DNA from: Cupriavidus necator
Lineage (GTDB): Bacteria; Pseudomonadota; Gammaproteobacteria; Burkholderiales; Burkholderiaceae
Assembly (NCBI RefSeq): GCF_013141915.1
Contig: NZ_SROX01000002.1
Coordinates: 124,001 to 188,000 of the forward strand
DNA: 64,000 bases
Reading direction: 5' to 3'
The notes beneath the pieces were generated by a model. That model did no database searches. It was not told the DNA's origin and was given only the letters and a program-made list of their open reading frames with translations. The first letter of the stretch is position 1; each line of letters opens with the position of its first letter. This document shows positions 26,285-34,932 of the stretch, piece after piece. Both the position numbers and the translations under genes were made by a program.

Positions 26285-26752
26285 TCAGGCGGTCTCGCGC
26301 ATCAGCTCTTCCTTGCGCGCGGCCATGGCCTGCGCCACGTCGCGCAGGTTGATCTTTTCCTTGATCACGTTCTTGAACAGCTCGCCTTCCTCTTCCTCGA
26401 TGTGGTGGGAGACGTATTCCGACAGCACTGTGTAGTTGGCCTCGAGCATGTCGCCGGCCGGATCTTCCTCGATCGCGGCGATCAGGTCCTTGGCCACCTG
26501 GTGCTCCACCTGGGCTTCGTCGAGCATGTCGTCGATCTCGTCGCTGACACCCCGCAACGCCGGATAGAAGATTTCTTCCTCGATGGTGGCATGCACGGTC
26601 AGCTGGTGGCACACCTCGAGCGCGATCGATTCCTTCTCGCCGCGGTCCTCGGTGTCCTTGAACGCCTTGAACTGCTTCTTCGCTGCACGGTGATCGTCCA
26701 TCAAGGCACCGAGGGCCTCGGCCTGGTCTGCGGGGATCTTCGACTTGTCCAC
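26285..26752 (-). CDS. Hemerythrin HHE-domain protein
   Basis: 155 aa from GTG 26752, chosen because AGGAG precedes it by six bases on this strand. Metal-ligand pattern of HHE proteins: MDDHRAAKKQF, HATIEEEIFYPAL and EYVSHHIEEEEGELF. Binds a diiron centre; relatives sense or buffer O2, NO or iron. Single gene downstream of the ferredoxin gene on the same strand, 140 bp away. Confidence 0.88.
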   Translation of the reverse strand: MDKSKIPADQAEALGALMDDHRAAKKQFKAFKDTEDRGEKESIALEVCHQLTVHATIEEEIFYPALRGVSDEIDDMLDEAQVEHQVAKDLIAAIEEDPAGDMLEANYTVLSEYVSHHIEEEEGELFKNVIKEKINLRDVAQAMAARKEELMRETA

Positions 26753-27088
26753 GGTTTTCTCCTGGTGGGGAGCCGGCACTCCGGCTTCGCCCCGGAACGC
26801 AGGCAGGTTCCGTGCCCGCGCCGCATCAGCGCGGCGGCGCGCACACGGCGAGCCGGCCTGCCAGTCATTGCAATTCCTGCGCGAAGCCTTGTAATTGTGC
26901 CCGCGGCGGCGCGTGAGGCAACGCCCGAAGTCCCGCATCGCGTTGCCGCGCCGGTATCACGTTGCGCCGGCCAGGCCATGCGCCGCGACGCGCGGCATGA
27001 AAGTTGCGGCAGGACCCGCAAGCCGGAACAGACCCTCTGTCCGAACCGCCATCACCAGCGTGCGGCGTCCGCGCCGTCCGACACCATC
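26753..27088. other. Intergenic region between divergent hemerythrin and resolvase-like genes
   Basis: 336 bp containing both divergent promoter regions. Frames on either strand lack recognisable protein similarity. No convincing operator or terminator found. Confidence 0.5.
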
Positions 27089-27736
27089 ATGCCGACCACC
27101 TTCCTCTACTCGAATTGCGCCGATGCCGTGTCGGCGGTCCAGGATGAACTGCAGGGCGCCAGCGCCGCCGGCTATGGCATCGACCCGCAACACGTCTTCT
27201 GGGAAGCCGCGCCGGCGTCGGTGGCGGCGTTGCAGCGCCCGCGCCTGCGCGCGCTGCAGCACCAGGTGCAGGCGGGCGACGCGGTAGTGGCGCTGCGCCT
27301 GTGCAGCCTGGGCTGGAGCGTGCCCGAAGTGCTGGCCACGGTCCGGCGCTTCCGTCTGCTGGGCGTGGCGCTGTACTGCGTGCAGCTATCGCGCGACGAC
27401 CTGGCCAACGCAACACCGCCTGAAGCCGTCGAGGTGTTGCGCGCGGTGGCCGCGCTGGAAGGCGCGACGCGCAGCGTACGCGTGCGCGAGAGCTTGGCCG
27501 CGGCCAAGGCCATGGGGCGCCAGGTCGGCCGTCCGCCCAAGCACACGCCTGAACAGCGCCATGCCATCCTGAGCGCGCTCGCCGCGGGGTATTCGGTCAG
27601 CGAGACCGCGCGGCGCTTCAGCACGTCGCGCCAGACCGTGCTGCGCATCCGGGCCGCCGAGCCACTGGCGCAGCCCGCGGCGGCCGTCGCCATGGCCGAC
27701 GCCGAAGAATCCGTCCCCGAAGCGGCCACGGAATGA
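27089..27736 (+). CDS. Serine-recombinase (resolvase) homologue with all catalytic residues lost; probable DNA-binding protein
   Basis: 215 aa from ATG 27089. Fold and length match Tn3-type resolvases: DPQHVFWEAAPASVAALQRP, a central GVALYCVQLS and a C-terminal GRPPKHTPEQRHAI plus helix-turn-helix SVSETARRFSTSRQTVLRI. In resolvases the N-terminus reads Y-x-R-V-S; here it is Y7-S-N9-C-A11, so Arg and the nucleophilic Ser are gone. The K-x-D-R-x-x-R segment reads R70-L-C72-S73-L-G-W76, losing Asp and both Arg. No strand cleavage is expected; DNA binding through the HTH is plausible. Frame is intact, so it is not a decaying pseudogene. Confidence 0.8.
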   Translation: MPTTFLYSNCADAVSAVQDELQGASAAGYGIDPQHVFWEAAPASVAALQRPRLRALQHQVQAGDAVVALRLCSLGWSVPEVLATVRRFRLLGVALYCVQLSRDDLANATPPEAVEVLRAVAALEGATRSVRVRESLAAAKAMGRQVGRPPKHTPEQRHAILSALAAGYSVSETARRFSTSRQTVLRIRAAEPLAQPAAAVAMADAEESVPEAATE

Positions 27737-27797
27737 AAGCCGCGGCTGTCACGTGCTGGGTGGTCGTGTCGCGCCCGGCTGCGCCAGGCTGTCCGTC

Positions 27798-28271
27798 ATG
27801 ACCGACCGCTCGCCCAACGCCACGCCCCTGCCTGCGGCACTGGTCGATGCCGCGGCAACGCCCGCCGTGCCCGCGACGTCCGCTGCATCGGCAACGCACG
27901 AGGCAGCGTCTCCCACCCGCTTTGCGCGGCCCACCATGCTGCTGGAAACGCTGCTGGCGACGCGGCTGGAATTGCTGAGCCGCGACCACGCCTGGCCCCC
28001 GCATACGCTGGCGCAGCGGCGCGCCGTGCTGATGCGCTTGTGGGAGCAGCGCGCGCCCGGCCTGTTCGAGCAAGGCGGCACCGCCGACAGCATCGCGCGC
28101 TGCCTGCAGGCGGCCTTTGACGAGGCTGCCGCCGGGCGCAGGCTCGAAGCGGCGCTGCATTTCAAGCGCGCATATTTCCTGGTGTGCTGCACGGCATCGT
28201 CCGGCACCCGCGCACGGCTGCACGGCAGCCACGATGGCGGCCACGGCGGCAACCACGGTGAGCCGGGTTAG
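27798..28271 (+). CDS. Hypothetical protein
   Basis: 157 aa from ATG 27798. An Ala/Thr/Pro-rich N-terminal 40 residues is followed by a helical core (MLLETLLATRLELLSRDHAWPPHTLAQRR start) and a His/Gly-rich tail. Not recognised. It lies 61 bp after the resolvase-like gene on the same strand and converges with the glycosyltransferase operon. The C-terminal His/Gly run could bind metal, but this is speculative. Confidence 0.6.
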   Translation: MTDRSPNATPLPAALVDAAATPAVPATSAASATHEAASPTRFARPTMLLETLLATRLELLSRDHAWPPHTLAQRRAVLMRLWEQRAPGLFEQGGTADSIARCLQAAFDEAAAGRRLEAALHFKRAYFLVCCTASSGTRARLHGSHDGGHGGNHGEPG

Positions 28272-28286
28272 CCTGCAGGTATCGGT

Positions 28287-29234
28287 TCACGCGCAGAGCG
28301 CGCGCAAGGTCTCGTCCCACTCCGCGACGAAGCGGCCGATGCCGAAGCGCTCGCGCGCCACCCGGCAGCCACGCTCCCCCCAGACCCGCGCCAGTTCAGG
28401 ATCGTCGAGCAGTTCGCGCATCACGCTGACCAGCACATCGAGGCGCGTATCGACATAGCCGTTGTTGCCGCTCTGGATCACCGTCGCCAGCTCGGTGGTG
28501 GCCAGCCCTACCACCGGCACGCCCAGCATCATTGCCTCCACCACCGCCAGCCCCAGGCTGGTGTAGCGGATCGGGTTGAAGAAGAAGCGGTAGCGCGCGA
28601 TGAACGCCGCCAGTTCGGGGTTGGGCACCTCCCCCAGCCCGCCCGCCTGCTGCGCCGCCATGCCCACCAGGTCCAGCGGCACCTGCTCGCGCACCCGCGC
28701 GAACAGGTCGGCGCCAAGGCGACGGCCGCGCCGCGACAGGTTGTTGACCACGCTGATGCCGCGCGCCAGCTCACCGCTGTAGCGCACCGCCTCGTCGACC
28801 AGCACGCCGTGCTCGATCACGCGGCACGGGGTGACGCCGCTGTCCCACATCAGCGCATTGAACGGCGTCACGTGTACCAGCAGCATCGACGGGTCCTGCA
28901 CCAGATGGCGCGTGTTGGTCGGATGTTCCTGGGGCGGGTCGTGCTCGAGGTAGATCGCTGGCAGCGCGCGCTGCGCGGCACTCAGCAGCGCGACCCGGTC
29001 GTGCGCGTAATGGTCGCGATGCTGGTACAGCACGCAATCAAAGCGGCCGGCCGGGACGGCGTCGTAAGGCACCTCGTGCACGTTGGCGCCCCACGGCAGC
29101 GCGCCCCCGGCGCCGGCATAGCCCGGCGTGCCGTCATCGCGCGTAACCAGGTACAGGTCGTGCGGGATCTGCGACAGGTAGTACAGGTAGTTCCCGTGCA
29201 CGTGCCAGGTCAGGATGCGCAGCCGCCTAGCCAT
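28287..29234 (-). CDS. Glycosyltransferase family 4-like protein
   Basis: 315 aa from ATG 29234. N-terminal MARRLRILTWHVHGNYLYYLSQ fits the donor-independent first Rossmann domain of GT-B enzymes; the C-terminal half has NPIRYTSLGLAVVEAMMLGVPVVGL, the EX7E-type nucleotide-sugar site of GT4, and ends in a helix packing back. Cytoplasmic. Last of seven overlapping genes in the minus-strand glycan operon (8 bp overlap with the GT9 gene before it). Donor and acceptor unknown. Confidence 0.85.
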   Translation of the reverse strand: MARRLRILTWHVHGNYLYYLSQIPHDLYLVTRDDGTPGYAGAGGALPWGANVHEVPYDAVPAGRFDCVLYQHRDHYAHDRVALLSAAQRALPAIYLEHDPPQEHPTNTRHLVQDPSMLLVHVTPFNALMWDSGVTPCRVIEHGVLVDEAVRYSGELARGISVVNNLSRRGRRLGADLFARVREQVPLDLVGMAAQQAGGLGEVPNPELAAFIARYRFFFNPIRYTSLGLAVVEAMMLGVPVVGLATTELATVIQSGNNGYVDTRLDVLVSVMRELLDDPELARVWGERGCRVARERFGIGRFVAEWDETLRALCA

Positions 29235-30348
29235 GGCCGCGCCCCTGCTGCGCCAGCGCCAGCGCGGCCTCGACCACGCATGCCACGCTGATATTCGACG
29301 CGCACGGGTGCCCCGCGACCGGGCAGCGCTGGTGCATGCACGGACGGCATGCCGGCTGGTCGGCCAGCACGCGGTGCAGCGTGGTGTCGAGCGGTGCCCA
29401 GCGCGCGCTGTCGCTGCCGCAGGAAACCACCACGCTGGGCGTGCCGACCGCCGCGGCGATATGCGAGGCGCCGGTATCGTTGCACAGCAGCAGCCGCGCA
29501 TCGCGGATTAGCGCGGCCAGCGTGCCCAGCGCGGTCTGCCCGCACAGGTTGACCACCGGCTTGCCGACGCGCCGCGCCAGCTGCGCCACCAGCGCAGACT
29601 CGTCGCGGCTGCCAGTCAACACCACCTTCCAGTGGCGCCGCAGCGCGCGGCCCGCCTCGGCAAAGCGCTCCACTGGCCAGCGCCGCGACAGCATGCGCGC
29701 GCCGGCGTGCAGGCAAACGTATTCGCCCGCCACCAGCCCGTGCTCGGCCACCAGCAGCCGCCAGCTGGCATGGTCGATCGGACGCAGCGGAAACGCCAGG
29801 CTGCGGTCCGCGCACGGATAGCCCAGCACCTGCATCAGCGCCAGCAGCCGCTCCACCTCGTTGCCCTGCGGCCAGGGCACCAGCACGCCGGCGCGATCGC
29901 AGCGCGCCGCGGCGGGATCGGGGCAGAACCCGGCCATGCGCTTCGCGCCCAGCCGCTGCACCACGTCGTTGGTCAGCGCGCCGCTGCCGTGCAACTGGAT
30001 CGCCAGGTCGAAGCGCGCGGCGTGCGCAGCGGCGTAGAACGGGCCCGCCGCGGCCTCTGCGCACGGTTGCTCGGGCATGCCCGGGGCGCCGGGAAAGACC
30101 ATCAGGTCATCCACCAGCGCGCTGAAGCGGGACACGAACTCCTGCGCCCACGGCAAGCCGATCAGCGTGATGCGGGCCTCGGGCTCGCCGGCGCGCAGGG
30201 CACGCAGCGCCGGCACCGCGCACAGCATGTCCCCCAGCTGCAGCGCGCGGAACACGGCGATGCGCCGCGCGCGCGCCGGCGCCGCGCGGCGCCGCTGCGG
30301 CGGCTGTGACAGCGGCAGGGCCTTGACCGGTTCGACGCAGGCGCTCAT
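29227..30348 (-). CDS. Glycosyltransferase family 9 (heptosyltransferase-like)
   Basis: 373 aa from ATG 30348. GT9 motifs: IAVFRALQLGDMLCAVPALRAL at about residues 30-51, GARMLSRRWPVERFAEAGRAL in the middle, and CNDTGASHIAAAVGTPSVVV near the C-terminus. GT9 enzymes usually add heptose from ADP-heptose. Several C-terminal cysteines (CRPCMHQRCPVAGHPC) are unusual and could bind a metal. Overlaps neighbours by 8 and 4 bp. Confidence 0.88.
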   Translation of the reverse strand: MSACVEPVKALPLSQPPQRRRAAPARARRIAVFRALQLGDMLCAVPALRALRAGEPEARITLIGLPWAQEFVSRFSALVDDLMVFPGAPGMPEQPCAEAAAGPFYAAAHAARFDLAIQLHGSGALTNDVVQRLGAKRMAGFCPDPAAARCDRAGVLVPWPQGNEVERLLALMQVLGYPCADRSLAFPLRPIDHASWRLLVAEHGLVAGEYVCLHAGARMLSRRWPVERFAEAGRALRRHWKVVLTGSRDESALVAQLARRVGKPVVNLCGQTALGTLAALIRDARLLLCNDTGASHIAAAVGTPSVVVSCGSDSARWAPLDTTLHRVLADQPACRPCMHQRCPVAGHPCASNISVACVVEAALALAQQGRGHG

Positions 30349-31331
30349 AGGAACACCACCCGGAACGCCAGCGCGCCGCGCAGCCGCCAGTACAGCGACA
30401 GCGGCGGGATCAGCATGGAGGTGACCGCCATCTCGGCGACGTGGGCCGGCGTCAGCGCGGCGCCGCGCAGGCGCTGTACGCAGAATGCCGTGGTCAACCC
30501 CAGCCATAGCAAGCCTGCCGCCGCGGCCAGCACGGGTGCGCCCGCCAGCCACGCCGTGGGCGCGGCCAGCAGCGCCAGCATCGTCAGGTAGTAATGCCAT
30601 GGCGGCACGCGCCGGATGCGCTGCCGGTACAGGCGCGGGTGCTTCTTGTACAGCAGCGCGTCGAAGTACACCTTGGCCTGCGCCGCCATGCTGCTGCCCC
30701 ATGCGGCCGGCCGCACCGGATGCGCCACCACGGCCGCCGGCGCACGGCCGACCGGGCACACCTGCTCGATCAGCCGGAACTGCAGGTCCGAATCCTCGCG
30801 CCACGCGCGCGTGAAGCGCTCGTCGAAGCCGCCGATGCGCTGCAGCGCGTCGCGTCGGACGAAGCAATTGGCGGTGACGAACTCGGCGTGCGCGAGGCCG
30901 CCGGTATCGCGCTCGTGGTCGGTGGGCCGGGGCGGCAGCGGCACGAACACCGTGCCCGCCACCGCGCAGCACTCCGGCTGGTCCGCCAGCGCGGCGCAGC
31001 CCGCTTCGAGCCAGCCGGGATCCGGAACGGTGTCGTCGTCGGTGAACGCGATCACCGGCGCGCGCGCGCGGCGCCAGCCGGCGTTGCGGGCGCCCGAGGG
31101 CCCCTGCGTTCCCGGCACCGGCACATAGCGTAGCGCATGCTGCGGATGCTGCGCGGCCATCAGCGCCACCAGCCGTTCAATGCGCGCCTCGCAGCCGTCG
31201 TCGGCGACGATCACTTCATACGCGCACGCGGGCAGGCGCTGCGCGCACAGCGCCTGCAGGCAGCGCGCCAGCAGCGCCGGACGTCGCCAGGTGGGAATCA
31301 CCACCGAGACCAATGGCTCAGCCCTGTCCAT
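30345..31331 (-). CDS. Glycosyltransferase family 2 with C-terminal membrane segments
   Basis: 328 aa. GT-A fold: VVIPTWRRPALLARCLQAL at the N-terminus, AFTDDDTVPDPGW with the DxD-type metal site near residue 97, and ERFTRAWREDSDLQFRL (ED motif) near 170. Two hydrophobic stretches toward the C-terminus suggest inner-membrane attachment. Adds a sugar from a nucleotide donor to a growing glycan. Starts inside the carbamoyltransferase gene (14 bp overlap). Confidence 0.87.
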   Translation of the reverse strand: MDRAEPLVSVVIPTWRRPALLARCLQALCAQRLPACAYEVIVADDGCEARIERLVALMAAQHPQHALRYVPVPGTQGPSGARNAGWRRARAPVIAFTDDDTVPDPGWLEAGCAALADQPECCAVAGTVFVPLPPRPTDHERDTGGLAHAEFVTANCFVRRDALQRIGGFDERFTRAWREDSDLQFRLIEQVCPVGRAPAAVVAHPVRPAAWGSSMAAQAKVYFDALLYKKHPRLYRQRIRRVPPWHYYLTMLALLAAPTAWLAGAPVLAAAAGLLWLGLTTAFCVQRLRGAALTPAHVAEMAVTSMLIPPLSLYWRLRGALAFRVVFL

Positions 31332-33078
31332 GGGAGCCTCCGGTGGCGGGCTTTTCCAGCAAGAACGGGCCGATCACCAGCGCGTCCAGCGGCGAGGTCC
31401 AGAAGCATTCCACCGCATCGCGCGGCGTGCAGACGATGGGCTCGCCGCGTGTGTTGAACGAGGTGTTGACCAGGATCGGCACGCCGGTGCGACGCTCGAA
31501 CGCGGCCAGCAGGTCGTAGTAGGCGGGATTCTGCTCGCGGCGCACGGTCTGCACGCGCGCGGTGCCGTCGACGTGGCAGACCGCGGGGATGCGCGGCGCC
31601 TGCTCGGGTCGCACGTCGTAGATAAACAGCATGAACGGCGCTTCGCCGCGGCCGGGCTTGGCCGCGCTGAACCAGTCCGGGGCGCGCTCCTGCATCACCA
31701 CCGGCGCCACCGGCCGGAAGTCTTCGCGGTCCTTGATCTGGTTCAGCCGCTGCTGCATGCCGGGATCGATCGGCGAGGCCAGGATCGAGCGCGCGCCCAG
31801 CGCGCGCGGGCCGAACTCCATGCGGCCCTGGAACCAGCCGATGATCTTGTTCTGCGCCAGCAGCTCGGCGGTCTCTGCGGCGAGGTCATTGAGCCGGCGG
31901 TAAGGCAGCCTGGCCCAGTCGAGGAAGGCCGCGATTTCGTCCTCGTCATAAGCCGGCCCGAGGTAGGCATGTTCCATCGACCAGTGCCGCGCCGGCCGTC
32001 CCCTGTGCACGAAGTCGGTCCACAGTGCCGCGCCCAGCGCGGTGCCGGCATCGCCGGCGGCCGGCTGCACCCAGACCTCGTCGAACGGGCTCCGGTCGCG
32101 CACGCGCGCGTTCATCACGCAGTTCAGCGCCACGCCGCCGGCCATGGCAAGCTGCCGTTCGCCGGTGGTTTCTGCCAGCCACGTGGTCATGCCGACCACG
32201 GTTTCTTCCAGCACCTCCTGCAGCGAGCGCGCGATATCGAAATGCGCGGCGCCGAAGGCCTCGCCGCGCTGGCGCGGCGGCCCGAGCAAGGCGGCCAGGT
32301 CGGCATGCGCCACGCGGTAGCCGCCCTCGGCATCGCGCCGGACCATGTCGCGGAACACGCCCAGATGCGCCGGCTGGCCGTATGAGGCCAACGCCATCAC
32401 CTTGTACTCGTCCGACGAATGCAGGAAGCCGAGGTGGCGGGTGACGCGCTCATACAGCAGGCCTAGCGAGTCCGGCAGGTCGATCTGCTTGATGCGCCGA
32501 TAGTCCTTGCCGTCGAACACGCCATAGCTGGTGGTGGCGCGCTCGCCGCGGCCGTCCATGGTCAGCACCGCGCAGCGCGCGAACGGCGCCGCCAGGAAGG
32601 CGCTGGCTTCATGCGCCATGTGGTGCTCGACAAAATGCCAGCGGAACGGCCCGTCATGCGTCACGCCGCGAAAGCGCGCGGCCAGGTGATGCGGCGCGCC
32701 GCTGGCCAGCTGCCGCGGCGCATTGACCACGTAGGAAAGGAACAGCGGATCCCACGGCGACTCGTGCCCGGTGGCCGCGCCCTGTGCCGACGGCTCCAGT
32801 GGCAACGTCACGGTGGCGTCATGCCGGCGCGCCCCGAGCATCAGCGCGGGATCGTACGAGTAGGCGACGTGGTCGACGTCGCGCAGCACGATGCCGGCTT
32901 CGCCGAGGCAGTAGTCGATCGCGTGGAACGGCAACTCCCACGCCGTGAACGGAACCGGGCGCTTGCCGTGCTTGATATGCGTGAAGCGCTCGTCCTCCGC
33001 GGCGGCGACGACCTCGCCATCGCGCACCAGGCAGGCGGCGGAATCATGGTAGGCGGCGTTAATGCCAAGGGTGTACAT
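31318..33078 (-). CDS. NodU/CmcH/TobZ-type O-carbamoyltransferase
   Basis: 586 aa from ATG 33078. N-terminal TLGINAAYHDSAACLV and EHHMAHEASAFLAAPF are the Kae1-like metal and carbamoyl-adenylate domain; GGVALNCVMNARV and GRMEFGPRALGARSILASP mark the C-terminal part. Such enzymes use carbamoyl phosphate and ATP to carbamoylate a sugar hydroxyl (Nod factors, tobramycin, cephamycin). In this operon the acceptor is presumably the glycan made by the neighbouring glycosyltransferases. 14-20 bp overlaps on both sides imply translational coupling. Confidence 0.93.
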   Translation of the reverse strand: MYTLGINAAYHDSAACLVRDGEVVAAAEDERFTHIKHGKRPVPFTAWELPFHAIDYCLGEAGIVLRDVDHVAYSYDPALMLGARRHDATVTLPLEPSAQGAATGHESPWDPLFLSYVVNAPRQLASGAPHHLAARFRGVTHDGPFRWHFVEHHMAHEASAFLAAPFARCAVLTMDGRGERATTSYGVFDGKDYRRIKQIDLPDSLGLLYERVTRHLGFLHSSDEYKVMALASYGQPAHLGVFRDMVRRDAEGGYRVAHADLAALLGPPRQRGEAFGAAHFDIARSLQEVLEETVVGMTTWLAETTGERQLAMAGGVALNCVMNARVRDRSPFDEVWVQPAAGDAGTALGAALWTDFVHRGRPARHWSMEHAYLGPAYDEDEIAAFLDWARLPYRRLNDLAAETAELLAQNKIIGWFQGRMEFGPRALGARSILASPIDPGMQQRLNQIKDREDFRPVAPVVMQERAPDWFSAAKPGRGEAPFMLFIYDVRPEQAPRIPAVCHVDGTARVQTVRREQNPAYYDLLAAFERRTGVPILVNTSFNTRGEPIVCTPRDAVECFWTSPLDALVIGPFLLEKPATGGSHGQG

Positions 33079-34315
33079 GGGCGGCCTCGTCGTGAGGAAC
33101 AGGGTTGGTCGATCCGGCGTCCGGAATCGCCGGCGCGGTATCGGGGCGGGCCGGCGCCGCTGCGGTGCCCGCGTGCGGCATGCCGGCGCCGGGCCACGGC
33201 AGCTCGACCGCGGGCATGCCGTCGGCATTGCCGCCCAGCAGCGCCAGCGCGGCCTGCACCGCGTGCGCGGCCGGCACGTCTTCGAGGCAGCGATGATGTC
33301 CTTGCGGGCACAGGCTCTTGTAGCAATAGCGGCACGGCACGTCGGCAAAGAGCGTGCGGTGCGGCACCTGCCACGGCGTGTGCTGCGGATTGGTCAGCGC
33401 GTACAGGTCTACCACCGGCGTGCCCAGCGCGGCGGCCAGGTGCACCGGCCCGGTGTTGTTCGAGACCATCAGGTCGGCCGCTTCCAGCAGCGCGCCCATC
33501 TCGCCCAGGCGCAACGCGCCGGCCAGCGGCACCACGCGCGCGTGGCCGGCGGCGGCGCATACCGCGCGCACGATGTCGCGCTCGGCGGCATCGCCAGTCA
33601 CCAGCACGTGCGCGCCGGCCTTTACCGCGAGCGCGTGCGCCACCTGGGCAAAGCGCGCGGGGGGCCAGCGCCGTGACGGCGCGCTAGCGCCGGGATGCAC
33701 CACCACCACGGGGCCGCTGCGGCCCGCGCGGATGGCAGCCAGGCGCGCGGCCACCGCGGCGCGGTCAGGCGCCAGCACCCGGAAGCGCAGGCGCGTATCG
33801 CGCGCGATCGCCCCGACATGCGCGACCAGGTCCAGCTGGCGCTGCGTCTCGTGGCGCGGGCGCGGTCCCGGCTGCGTGCCCGGCTCGGTATCCGGCACCC
33901 AGTCGCTCAGCAGCGTGTACGGATTCTCGCGGCAGCACGCCAGCCGCAGCGGAATGCCCGCGAGCGCGCACAGGATCGCGGCCGGCAACGGGCTCTGGCT
34001 GTAGACGGTGAAGATCACGGCCGCATCGAAGCGAAAGCGCGCCAGCCAGCGTGCGCACGCGGCAATCTGCGGGCCTGGCGCGGGCGCCGCATGGGCTTCG
34101 CCGTGCCTGGCCCATGGCGCATCCCAGGGCAGAACGCGGCTGACCATCGGCAGGTGCGGCGCCAGCCCCGCCGCGCTGTGCGAGGTCAGCAGCGTCAGGC
34201 GCCGTTCCGGCAGCGACTCGGCCAGTGCCTGCATGGCCGGCGTGCTCATCAGCACGTCGCCCATATTGTCCAGGCGCACGCACAGCACGCTGCGCGCGGA
34301 TTGCCAGCCGCTCAT
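33059..34315 (-). CDS. Glycosyltransferase family 9 (heptosyltransferase-like)
   Basis: 418 aa from ATG 34315. RSVLCVRLDNMGDVLMSTPAM at the N-terminus and SNNTGPVHLAAALGTPVVDLYA near residue 320 are classic GT9 motifs, with HPGASAPSRRWPPARFAQVA between. The C-terminal 60 residues are Pro/Ala-rich and extend past the usual domain, overlapping the carbamoyltransferase start by 20 bp. With the adjacent heptose-phosphatase-like gene this suggests transfer of a manno-heptose (inference). Confidence 0.9.
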   Translation of the reverse strand: MSGWQSARSVLCVRLDNMGDVLMSTPAMQALAESLPERRLTLLTSHSAAGLAPHLPMVSRVLPWDAPWARHGEAHAAPAPGPQIAACARWLARFRFDAAVIFTVYSQSPLPAAILCALAGIPLRLACCRENPYTLLSDWVPDTEPGTQPGPRPRHETQRQLDLVAHVGAIARDTRLRFRVLAPDRAAVAARLAAIRAGRSGPVVVVHPGASAPSRRWPPARFAQVAHALAVKAGAHVLVTGDAAERDIVRAVCAAAGHARVVPLAGALRLGEMGALLEAADLMVSNNTGPVHLAAALGTPVVDLYALTNPQHTPWQVPHRTLFADVPCRYCYKSLCPQGHHRCLEDVPAAHAVQAALALLGGNADGMPAVELPWPGAGMPHAGTAAAPARPDTAPAIPDAGSTNPVPHDEAAHVHPWH

Positions 34316-34932
34316 GGCGCCTCCGCGTAGCGTTGGGCCGCGGCGCGGGTGCGGGCGACGACTATGCGCGCAGCGGCATCGAGCGTGGGCACCACGTAGT
34401 CCGCCTGGCGCGCGGGCGACATCTGCCATTCGGTCTCGTTGCCGCAATCGACCAGCACGGTGCTGCACCCCGCACGCTTGCCGGCCTCGACGTCATTGAG
34501 GATGTCGCCGATCATCCATGAGCGCGCCAGGTCGAGCCGCAAGGCCGTGGCGGCCTGCAGCAGCAGTCCCGGCATCGGCTTGCGGCACAGGCATGCGCGC
34601 GCATAGGACACCACCTGCCCCGCGGGATGATGCGGGCAGTAAAGGAAGCCGGCGAGCGCGGCACCGTGCTCGGCGAACATGGCCGCCAGCCGCTCGCGCA
34701 CTGGCGCGAGATCCGCCTCGGTGTGCATGCCATGGGCCACCCCGGGCTGGTTCGTCACCACCACCAGAGGCAGGCCCAATCCGCCGAACAGCCGCAGGGC
34801 GGCGCCGGCGCCGGGCGCCAGCCGCATGCGCGCCGGATCCACGTTGTAGGGAACGTCGTCCAGCAGCGTGCCATCCTTGTCGAGCAGCACGGCGGCGCTG
34901 AGCGCGCGCCCGGGCACGATCGCGGCGCTCAT
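34312..34932 (-). CDS. HAD-IIIA phosphatase, GmhB-like (heptose-1,7-bisphosphate 7-phosphatase)
   Basis: 206 aa. The HAD motifs are complete: LLDKDGTLLDDVPY, VVTNQPGVA, RKPMPGLL and MIGDILNDVEAGKRAG. The insertion CPHHPAG...CLCRKP carries the Cys/His zinc site of GmhB. GmhB removes the 7-phosphate from heptose bisphosphate on the way to ADP- or GDP-heptose. Its place inside a glycan operon, with ATGA overlaps on both sides, suggests a dedicated copy rather than the LPS housekeeping gene. Confidence 0.9.
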   Translation of the reverse strand: MSAAIVPGRALSAAVLLDKDGTLLDDVPYNVDPARMRLAPGAGAALRLFGGLGLPLVVVTNQPGVAHGMHTEADLAPVRERLAAMFAEHGAALAGFLYCPHHPAGQVVSYARACLCRKPMPGLLLQAATALRLDLARSWMIGDILNDVEAGKRAGCSTVLVDCGNETEWQMSPARQADYVVPTLDAAARIVVARTRAAAQRYAEAP

